Under the pieces are notes generated by a model, which was not told where the DNA came from, made no database searches, and saw only the letters and a program-made list of their open reading frames with translations. A stretch of 6,165 nt of DNA from an uncultured Faecalibacterium sp. (lineage in GTDB: Bacteria > Bacillota > Clostridia > Oscillospirales > Ruminococcaceae), in the NCBI GenBank assembly GCA_945982465.1, contig CAMFSB010000107.1, forward strand, positions 1-6,165, in the 5' to 3' direction. Position numbers and translations under genes: made by a program. Position 1 is the first letter of the stretch. Each line of letters starts with the position of its first letter. Of this stretch, positions 1 to 4,738 are shown piece after piece.

Positions 1-56
1 TCTGATTCGTGCGGTTTTTTGATATACTCTGCAGTTTTTCCTTGGGTGCTTGACAT
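1..56 (-). CDS. Partial CDS, N-terminus only, unknown product
   Basis: A reading frame opens with ATG at 56..54 on the minus strand and runs off the left edge without a stop. The visible protein is MSSTQGKTAEYIKKPHES. The start is chosen because AAGGAG lies at 70..65 with an 8-base spacer, the best ribosome site in this part. The N-terminus is hydrophilic and is not a signal peptide. I do not recognise the family from 18 residues. An alternative start in another frame is ATG at 88..86 (MPNGVCKECQPC...), which would give a small Cys-rich peptide with a weaker ribosome site. The region between 57 and about 299 would be its leader. Confidence 0.5.
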   Translation of the reverse strand, partial: MSSTQGKTAEYIKKPHES

Positions 57-299
57 GGCTGGCACTCCTTGCAAACTCCATTGGGCATCCTTTACCCCAT
101 CCGCCGCCGATTTCTCCGGCAGTAAATGGAGGGTACCCCTCAGCATCCTTCTGCATTTGCCATGCGAACGCACAGCAGCATTTCCTCGCGCCGTTTCTCC
201 GCCCCTGCGGGCAGCCGGTAAAGCGGCGCACAAAACCTCATACAAAATCCCCTTCGCTTGTCGCGGTGCGAACGGCGCGCATGAAGTCGATCCATTCTT
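57..299 (-). other. Long untranslated leader of the left-edge gene
   Basis: About 240 bases separate the predicted transcription start (near 299) from the chosen ATG at 56. The largest minus-strand frame inside opens at ATG 293 (about 51 codons, ending near 140). It has no visible ribosome site and a basic, low-complexity product, so I do not call it a gene. Near the 3' end, 125-131 (aatggag) can pair with 76-82 (ctccatt). This 7-bp stem encloses a GCCG/CGGC hairpin and ends just before the ribosome site at 65-70. That could be a control hairpin, but I do not recognise a known riboswitch class. Confidence 0.3.
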
Positions 300-305
300 A
301 ACAAT

Positions 306-334
306 ATAATAATACGCCCAAATAAAAAATTCAA
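306..334 (-). promoter_or_regulatory. Predicted promoter for the left-edge gene
   Basis: On the minus strand TTGAAT (334..329) and TATTAT (311..306) are separated by 17 bases. The upstream side (335-360) is almost pure A/T, like an UP element. This is the only strongly AT-rich island between the two minus-strand genes. Confidence 0.5.
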
Positions 335-452
335 TTAAAAAATTAAAAACTTCTAATTATGTCGTTTTTTCAGCGCAAAATTCAGCACAATGCACAAGCC
401 CCCGCTTTGGATTTGCGCATTTCCCGAAAAATCAGCCTTTCTTTTCCGCCCC

Positions 453-526
453 GGCGCCGAAGCAGGCGCCCCCTTTGGGGCCAACACGCAAAAGGCGCCT
501 TGTTCCGGAAATCCGGACAGGCGCCT
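453..526 (-). terminator. Terminator hairpins after the LacI-family gene
   Basis: On the minus strand, 33 bases after the repressor stop codon, AGGCGCCT (526..519) pairs with AGGCGCCT (500..493). The inner CCGG pairs add to the stem around an AAAT loop, and TTTT follows. Further on, the GCCCC/GGGGC arms at 468-481 and two GGCGCC copies at 453-458 and 465-470 could form a second hairpin. The first is a plausible intrinsic terminator with a short U tract. Confidence 0.55.
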
Positions 527-558
527 GTTTGTTCACAGGAAATCGCTGCCCGCAACGC

Positions 559-1584
559 TTACAGGCTCGAATCCCGCGCAACCAGCTCAAACGGAACCGT
601 ATGGATGCGCCGCTGGGGGGGATTGCCGGCGATCATTTCCAGCAGCAGTTCCACCGCACGCTGTGCAAGCAGCTGGGGCTTGCGGTCGATGGAAGTCAGC
701 CCCGGCTGGGTGAGAACCGACTGCAGGGTATTGTCAAAGGTGACCAGCTTCACGTCCTGCGGCACACGCAGCCCCCGATCCTTCAGCGCAAACAACGCGC
801 CGATCGCCGCCGCTTCGCTGGTGCCCACCACGCCATCCAGCGGAAAGCGGCCCTCCCGCAGAAAGCTGCGCACCAGAATCTCAAATTCCTGCGAGGGCGC
901 TTCCCGGCCGGGGCGCTCCAGAATATAATTCCGGTCTGCGGGGATATGGTTTTCCTCCAGTGCGTCCAGATATCCGCGGGCGCGCTGGTTCCAGCCGGCC
1001 GTCTGCCCCTGCACATGGAAGGTCACCAGAAGGATCTTCCGGCAGCCTTTGCGGATCAGATGCTCCGTGGCGCACTTGCCCGCCGCATAATCATCGTTGA
1101 CCACACAGGGAATCGTCCGTTCCTCGCCCGGGATCCGGTCAATGCACACGACGGGCATCGTGTGCAGCGGAAAATTTTCCGGGAAACCTGCCAGCGGGCT
1201 GGCGCACAACACACCATCCACGTGTTTGCCGATCAGGGTGCGGAAGTAGGCTACCTCTTTATCCAGGCGCTCGGCGCTGTTGCAGATCAAAAGGGAATAG
1301 CCCTTTTCATACAGCATACTCTCAATATGGTACGCCAGACACGAATAAAACGGATTGTCGATGTTGGGCAGGATCAGGCCAATGGTTTTGGATTTTGCCT
1401 CGCGCAGCGTTTTGGCCGCCATATTTCCAATGTAACCATTGGCCTCCAGAACCGCCAGAACCCGCTGCTCGGTTTCGGCAGAATAGCCGCCTTTATGATT
1501 CAGAACGCGGGAGACTGTGGCCGTGCTCACCCCGGCGATCTGCGCGATATCCCGGATCGACGGCCCGTTGCCCGGCTGCTGCAT
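559..1584 (-). CDS. LacI-family transcriptional repressor
   Basis: This 341-residue protein has the usual full LacI/GalR length. Residues 9-30 form the helix-turn-helix (IRDIAQIAGVSTATVSRVLN). The hinge follows at about 50-65, with the Leu of AAKTLREAKSKTIGL at the position that normally enters the operator minor groove. From about residue 66 comes the periplasmic-binding-protein-like sensor domain (GLILPNIDNPFY at 69-80, FDNTLQSVLTQPGLTSID at 283-300), which in this family binds a sugar or related small molecule and mediates dimerisation. The ATG at 1584 is preceded by GGGGGA with a 7-base spacer. The gene is divergent from the dehydrogenase operon, whose promoter carries a LacI-type operator, so local repression relieved by a pathway metabolite is the likely role. 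The effector cannot be read from the sequence. Confidence 0.95.
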   Translation of the reverse strand: MQQPGNGPSIRDIAQIAGVSTATVSRVLNHKGGYSAETEQRVLAVLEANGYIGNMAAKTLREAKSKTIGLILPNIDNPFYSCLAYHIESMLYEKGYSLLICNSAERLDKEVAYFRTLIGKHVDGVLCASPLAGFPENFPLHTMPVVCIDRIPGEERTIPCVVNDDYAAGKCATEHLIRKGCRKILLVTFHVQGQTAGWNQRARGYLDALEENHIPADRNYILERPGREAPSQEFEILVRSFLREGRFPLDGVVGTSEAAAIGALFALKDRGLRVPQDVKLVTFDNTLQSVLTQPGLTSIDRKPQLLAQRAVELLLEMIAGNPPQRRIHTVPFELVARDSSL

Positions 1585-1616
1585 ACAATATTCCCCCTGC
1601 TTTTTATTATTATTTT

Positions 1617-1645
1617 ATTATACGCCCGGCCCGGCAAAATCGCAA
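1617..1645 (-). promoter_or_regulatory. Promoter of the LacI-family gene
   Basis: On the minus strand TTGCGA (1645..1640) and a perfect TATAAT (1622..1617) are separated by 17 bases, about 32 bases before the start codon at 1584. The following A/T-rich stretch (1600-1616) would be the short leader. I see no copy of the operon operator here, so autoregulation is not evident. Confidence 0.7.
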
Positions 1646-1860
1646 CCGGCATTCTGCCCTCTATGCCCGGAGCCGGCCCGGCGTTTCTCCATCCGACGTC
1701 GTATCAATTCAATTTTCTGCTGCCGCGCCCGGCGCCGACGACAGAGGAGAACTGCGCCTGCCCGCCGGTACCGGAGCACGGTGTCTGCGCGCTTGCTCCG
1801 GGGCAGGGGCATCCTTCGATGCTGCGCTCTACCGGTTTTCGACAGACGGTTTGAAAAAGT
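1646..1860. other. Intergenic spacer, nothing recognised
   Basis: The GC-rich stretch between the two divergent promoters has open frames on both strands, but none has a convincing ribosome site, codon pattern or recognisable product. It contains no clear repeat, RNA gene or operator. It is long for a divergent promoter region, so a distal regulator site could lie here unseen. Confidence 0.4.
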
Positions 1861-1882
1861 TTTTTAATTTTCTAAATTTATG

Positions 1883-1911
1883 TTGACAAGGCAGCCTGAT
1901 CGTGCTACTTT
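1883..1911 (+). promoter_or_regulatory. Promoter of the two-gene dehydrogenase operon
   Basis: A perfect TTGACA (1883-1888) is followed after 17 bases by TACTTT (1906-1911). An A/T-rich stretch lies just upstream (1858-1882). Transcription should start near 1918, inside the operator, leaving a leader of about 65 bases. Confidence 0.75.
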
Positions 1912-1913
1912 AC

Positions 1914-1934
1914 AAGTAACGTAAACGATTACTT
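1914..1934. promoter_or_regulatory. LacI-type operator over the transcription start
   Basis: AAGTAA (1914-1919) and TTACTT (1929-1934) form an inverted repeat. Within it, GTAAACGATTAC (1921-1932) is a near-palindrome centred on CG, the usual core of LacI/GalR-family operators. The site begins 3 bases after the -10 box, where a bound repressor would block initiation. The divergent LacI-family protein is the obvious candidate. The core also resembles the CcpA cre consensus with mismatches at the ends, so catabolite control is an alternative or addition. Confidence 0.7.
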
Positions 1935-1981
1935 AACCGCGTGCCCCACACGCTCCATCCGTTCAGAAAGGAAGGCGCCCC

Positions 1982-2995
1982 ATGAAAAACAAGGCCATCG
2001 TATTCACCGATGTTCGGAAAGCCGAATATCTGGAGCAGGAGATCAGCGAGACAGCCATCCCTGCGGGAAATGTCCTGATCGAGACGATCTACTCCCTCAT
2101 CAGTGCCGGCACGGAAACCGCCTGCTTCCGCGGCGTAGAGATCTGGTTCAAGCTGCCGCGCACGCCCGGCTATTCCTGCGTGGGCCGCGTGATCGGCAAG
2201 GCCGACGATGTGACCGATCTGGAGGTCGGCGACCTGATTTTCTGCCGCGGCCAACACCAGAAGTATCAGTATGTGGACCTGAAGAGCAATTACTGCAAGC
2301 TGCCGGAGGGCATCGACCTGCGGTACGCCCCGTTCGCGCGCATGTTTGCCATCGCGTTCACCTCCATCCGCATGTCCAAAATCGAGCTGGGCGACGATGT
2401 TCTGGTGGTCGGCCTGGGGCTGATCGGCAACGGCGCGGCGCAGCTGGCACAGCTTCAGGGCGCCAACGTGGCCGCGATGGACCTGAGCGACGACCGCATT
2501 GCGCTGGCCAAGGCCTGCGGCATCCGCCGGGCGATCAATTCCGGCGAAAGCCCGGACATGACCGCCCGCATCCTGGAGCAGCTGGACGGCCGCAAGCCCT
2601 CCACCGTGATCGACGCGACCGGCGTGCCGAAGGTGATCGACAAAGCCATTGATTATGTGGCGCCGGACGGCCGGCTGATCCTGCTGGGCAGCCCGCGCGG
2701 CGACACCGAGGGCAACATCACCCATTTCCAGCAGCACATTCACCGTTTCCTGCACCGGGTCGAGGTGATCGGCGCGCACGAGCAGATGTGCCCCGCCAAG
2801 CAGATGCCCTATGTCAAGCATTCCTGCGAGCGCAACGAGCGGATCTGCCTGGAGCTGCTGCGCGACGGCCGGCTGACGGCGGCGCCGCTGCTGACGCACA
2901 TGGTGGACCCCGCCGCCGCGCAGGCCGGGTATGCCGAACTGGACCGGGGCAACCCGGATTATGTTGGCGTCCTTTTTGATTGGAGGAAACAGTAA
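1982..2995 (+). CDS. Medium-chain (zinc-type) alcohol dehydrogenase-like oxidoreductase
   Basis: This 337-residue medium-chain dehydrogenase/reductase probably oxidises a hydroxyl of a sugar, polyol or glycoside with NAD+ in the cytosol. The N-terminal GroES-like domain (about 1-125) carries SLISAGTE (38-45) and PGYSCVG (62-68) where classical zinc enzymes have GxCGTD and GHE. The usual catalytic Cys and His-Glu are therefore absent, and so is the four-Cys structural zinc loop. The Rossmann part has VVGLGLIG (142-149), and Asp167 at the end of the second strand predicts NAD over NADP. AGGAAGG at 1969-1975 with a 6-base spacer supports the ATG. The SAGTE type is known to me from the N-terminal half of two-domain oxidoreductases whose C-terminal half is Gfo/Idh/MocA, and the next gene is exactly that partner. 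The substrate is unknown. Confidence 0.9.
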   Translation: MKNKAIVFTDVRKAEYLEQEISETAIPAGNVLIETIYSLISAGTETACFRGVEIWFKLPRTPGYSCVGRVIGKADDVTDLEVGDLIFCRGQHQKYQYVDLKSNYCKLPEGIDLRYAPFARMFAIAFTSIRMSKIELGDDVLVVGLGLIGNGAAQLAQLQGANVAAMDLSDDRIALAKACGIRRAINSGESPDMTARILEQLDGRKPSTVIDATGVPKVIDKAIDYVAPDGRLILLGSPRGDTEGNITHFQQHIHRFLHRVEVIGAHEQMCPAKQMPYVKHSCERNERICLELLRDGRLTAAPLLTHMVDPAAAQAGYAELDRGNPDYVGVLFDWRKQ

Positions 2996-4059
2996 TGGCA
3001 AAATTGAAAGCAGGCATCATCGGCACCGGCCAGGCCACCGGCATTTCCAAGGCGCATCTGCTGGGCTATCAGGAGTGCGAAAATGTGGAATTCATCGGCG
3101 TATACAACCACACCCGCGCCAACGCGGAAAAATGGTGCGACGCGTATGGGCTGGACCATGCGCTGTGCTACGACTCGGCCGACGCGCTGATCGCCGACGC
3201 CGACCTGATCAGCATCTGCACCCCCAATTACGCCCATATCGAATATGTGAAGAAGTGCCTGGAGGCCAACACCCATGTTCTGTGTGAAAAGCCGATCAGC
3301 ACCAGCTGCGCGGAATTTGCCCAGCTGGAACAGCCGCTTAAAACCACCAGCGCCATCGCCATGGTCGGCTACAACTACCGCCACATTCCCGGGCTGCGCA
3401 TGATCCATGATCTGGTGTGCTCCGGCAAGCTGGGGCGCATTTACACCATTCGGCACTGCATGGGCGCCCCGCGCCTGGCCAACGAATCGGTCCCGATGGA
3501 ATGGCGCTTTGTGCGCAGCCTGTCGGGCGCGGGCGCGCTGACCGATTTTGGCAGCCATGCGCTGGACATCCTGCGCTACATCACCGGCTCGGACGACCTG
3601 AAGCTGGAAAACCTTTCCGCGCGGACCGCCACCTTCATCCCGGCGCGCGCGGGCAGGGACGGCACGCCCCAGCAGGTGGAAAACGATGACGCCGCCATGG
3701 TTCTCGCAACCGTGAACGGCGGCACGCTGTACAGCCTGACGCTCAGCCGCGTGGGGGTCGCCTCCGCATGGCTGGAGCTGGTGGCGCAGTACGGCATTGT
3801 CCGGTTCGATTTGATGAATCCGTGCCAGATCGATGTGCAGCTGCGCGAAAGCGGCCGCCCGTATGGGGCAAAACAGACCCTCGTCGCCGAGGACGCCGAC
3901 GCCTGGAAGCAGGCGGGGGTTCCCGTGCCGTACAAGGCCTGCGCGGAAACCGTAAAGGAATTCGTGCGCCTGGTGGAAACCGGCGAAAAGCCCGCCACCG
4001 ATCTTTATTACGGCCTGCAGATCCAAAAAGACATCGAAGCGATCGAGCGCATCGGCTGA
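2995..4059 (+). CDS. Gfo/Idh/MocA-family NAD(P)-dependent oxidoreductase
   Basis: This 354-residue protein has the family's normal length. Family members oxidise or reduce hydroxyl groups of sugars, inositols and glycosides with a nicotinamide cofactor. The Rossmann domain starts with GIIGTGQATG (7-16), followed by TPNYAH (76-81) and the EKP motif (98-100), whose Lys is normally catalytic. The C-terminal domain has GGxxxDxGxH in the variant form GAGALTDFGSHALD (178-191), giving the Asp184/His188 pair. All key residues are present. The ATG at 2995 overlaps the upstream stop (TAATG), and GGAGG at 2982-2986 with an 8-base spacer supports it over a TTG at 2980. The overlap implies translational coupling and a stepwise or joint reaction with the upstream dehydrogenase. 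The substrate cannot be told; inositol, a keto-sugar or 3-oxidation of a glycoside are all possible. Confidence 0.93.
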   Translation: MAKLKAGIIGTGQATGISKAHLLGYQECENVEFIGVYNHTRANAEKWCDAYGLDHALCYDSADALIADADLISICTPNYAHIEYVKKCLEANTHVLCEKPISTSCAEFAQLEQPLKTTSAIAMVGYNYRHIPGLRMIHDLVCSGKLGRIYTIRHCMGAPRLANESVPMEWRFVRSLSGAGALTDFGSHALDILRYITGSDDLKLENLSARTATFIPARAGRDGTPQQVENDDAAMVLATVNGGTLYSLTLSRVGVASAWLELVAQYGIVRFDLMNPCQIDVQLRESGRPYGAKQTLVAEDADAWKQAGVPVPYKACAETVKEFVRLVETGEKPATDLYYGLQIQKDIEAIERIG

Positions 4060-4072
4060 TCTCTCCTCCAAA

Positions 4073-4120
4073 AAGCAGGGCCTGCCGCGGGAAGGAAACG
4101 TTCCGCGGCAGGCCCTGCTT
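4073..4120. terminator. Bidirectional terminator hairpin after the operon
   Basis: Eighteen bases (4073-4090, AAGCAGGGCCTGCCGCGG) pair perfectly with 4103-4120 around a 12-base loop, starting 13 bases after the oxidoreductase stop. The plus-strand tail is only TTT. The minus-strand tail is five T, so it also serves convergent transcription coming from the tRNA side. On that strand it directly follows the second copy of the tRNA 3' end. Confidence 0.75.
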
Positions 4121-4140
4121 TGGTGCGATGGAAGGGACTC
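4120..4140 (-). repeat. Duplicated tRNA-Arg 3' end (second copy)
   Basis: These 21 bases are identical to 4329-4349. Read on the minus strand they are GAGTCCCTTCCATCGCACCA plus one base, which is the tRNA from G57 of the T-loop through the CCA end. The flanks beyond differ, so no complete second tRNA exists here. This is either the displaced 3' end left by site-specific insertion at the tRNA (an att-type repeat) or the remnant of a tandem tRNA gene. Confidence 0.85.
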
Positions 4141-4148
4141 TCCCTCTT

Positions 4149-4273
4149 GCGGTGCCCTGTATTTTTCGCGGCCCTTGCGCGGGCCGCAAAAATACAGACC
4201 GCTGCGCCAAAAATTCCTCCCTCCTCCCGCCGCTGGCGGCGGTCGGAATTTTTGCCCCCGGCCTCGGCCGGGG
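4149..4273. other. Hairpin island between the two tRNA-end copies
   Basis: Three consecutive inverted repeats fill this stretch. The first has arms 4157-4174 and 4181-4197 (CTGTATTTTT...AAAAATACAG, one bulge) and extends outward through GCGGT/ACCGC at 4149-4153 and 4198-4202. The second has arms 4209-4217 and 4245-4253 (AAAAATTCC/GGAATTTTT) enclosing CCGCCG/CGGCGG. The third is CCCCGGCC/GGCCGGGG at 4256-4273. No credible coding frame is present. They could be stacked terminators, a structured RNA made by read-through from the tRNA, or ends of a mini-element. Confidence 0.65.
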
Positions 4274-4292
4274 CTTCTCGGCCCGTGGCAAT

Positions 4293-4330
4293 AACAAAGC
4301 CCAGGACGCGAAAGCGTCCTGGGCTTTGTT
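4293..4330. terminator. Terminator hairpin of tRNA-Arg
   Basis: A perfect 17-bp stem (4293-4309 with 4314-4330) has a 4-base loop (gaaa on the plus strand, TTTC in the tRNA transcript). On the minus strand it overlaps the last base of the encoded CCA by one position and ends in CTTTGTTATT. The weak T tract is offset by the very stable stem. It sits in the same position relative to the tRNA end as the 4073-4120 hairpin does to the second copy. Confidence 0.7.
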
Positions 4331-4349
4331 GGTGCGATGGAAGGGACTC
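4329..4349 (-). repeat. tRNA-Arg 3' end, first copy of the 21-base direct repeat
   Basis: This is the in-place copy of the repeat also found at 4120-4140, in the same orientation and 209 bases away. It covers tRNA positions 57-76 plus one following base. Tyrosine recombinases of integrative elements commonly use exactly this part of a tRNA gene. Confidence 0.85.
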
Positions 4350-4406
4350 GAACCCCCGGCCTACTGATTCGTAGTCAGTCACTCTATCCAGCTGAGCTAC
4401 CAACGC
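4330..4406 (-). tRNA. tRNA-Arg (anticodon ACG), CCA encoded
   Basis: Read on the minus strand, the gene has acceptor GCGTTGG/CCATCGC, D-stem GCTC/GAGT, anticodon stem ACTGA/TCAGT around the loop CTACGAA (anticodon ACG, decoding CGU/CGC/CGA after A34-to-inosine editing), a short variable loop AGGCC, T-arm GGGGG-TTCGAGT-CCCTT, discriminator A, and encoded CCA at 4332..4330. Pair 4-69 is U-U, a mismatch inside the acceptor stem, and T-stem pairs 49-65 and 50-64 are G-U. Everything else fits a normal elongator tRNA. The gene has its own promoter and stands alone. Confidence 0.95.
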
Positions 4407-4420
4407 ACGGTGCGTATTGT

Positions 4421-4449
4421 ATAATAGCAAAACCGGACGGGTTTGTCAA
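4421..4449 (-). promoter_or_regulatory. Promoter of tRNA-Arg
   Basis: On the minus strand a perfect TTGACA (4449..4444) is followed after 17 bases by TATTAT (4426..4421). Transcription should start near 4414, a few bases before the mature 5' end at 4406. Such strength suits a stable RNA gene. Confidence 0.85.
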
Positions 4450-4650
4450 GCGGTATTTTTATTTTTTTCGCGGCGGGCACGCTCTGCGCCGCGAAACCCG
4501 GCCGCCGGGCAGGCTGGCCGCACCTGCCGCGCGGCGGCCGCGCACCGGCGGCGACATGCCGGCGGGGGCGTTTTGATCGGCCCGGAATGGGGCCGCGGCC
4601 CTGTTTTTCTGCATATTTTCCGCGCTTTTTGTTCCAAATTTCTGTGAAGC
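4450..4650. other. GC-rich intergenic stretch with an inverted repeat
   Basis: No gene is supported between the tRNA promoter and the tig promoter. A perfect 10-bp inverted repeat, TTTCGCGGCG (4466-4475) and CGCCGCGAAA (4487-4496), lacks a downstream T tract on either strand, so it is not a standard terminator. The rest (4497-4600) is extremely G/C rich with short overlapping GCCGGC-type palindromes. Frames running through it look like by-products of composition. Confidence 0.4.
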
Positions 4651-4653
4651 GGC

Positions 4654-4681
4654 TTGGTTTTTTGGCGTTTTGTGCTATAAT
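4654..4681 (+). promoter_or_regulatory. Promoter of tig
   Basis: A perfect TATAAT (4676-4681) is preceded by TGC, making an extended -10. The -35 box is weaker: TTGGTT at 4654-4659 with a 16-base spacer. Transcription would start near 4688, giving a leader of about 50 bases. Confidence 0.7.
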
Positions 4682-4738
4682 TGTTTGTACTGATGAAATC
4701 TTTGCCTGCCGTCAGGGCGGGCACTGGAGGGCAAAGCA

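Noticed and set aside
1795..1808. GCTCCGGGGCAGGG, also present at 6113-6126
   Set aside because: A single 14-base match between two GC-rich spacers with unrelated flanks is weak. It could be chance and carries no structure.
475..1854. Long plus-strand open frame (459 codons) opposite the LacI-family gene
   Set aside because: It is antisense to a protein with clear helix-turn-helix and sensor motifs. Its product is low-complexity and matches no family, and it has no suitable ribosome site.
2980..2994. Earlier TTG start for the Gfo/Idh/MocA gene
   Set aside because: It overlaps the GGAGG ribosome site itself. The ATG at 2995 has the right spacing and gives the usual short lead-in to the Rossmann motif.
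1910..4071. Two minus-strand open frames over 360 codons opposite the dehydrogenase operon
   Set aside because: They are shadows caused by G/C-rich codon use in the true genes. Their products are Ala/Gly/His/Val-rich without motifs.
4420..4425. TATAAT on the plus strand near the tRNA
   Set aside because: The matching -35 position lies inside the tRNA gene and has no likeness to TTGACA. The motif is explained by the AT-rich -10 region of the minus-strand tRNA promoter.
4466..4496. Inverted repeat TTTCGCGGCG/CGCCGCGAAA as a terminator
   Set aside because: No T tract follows it on either strand. It lies upstream of the tRNA promoter, where no transcript is known to end.
4337..4576. Plus-strand frame beginning MEGTRTPGLLIRSQ
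   Set aside because: It is the known false product of reading the antisense of a tRNA gene, continued into GC-rich spacer.
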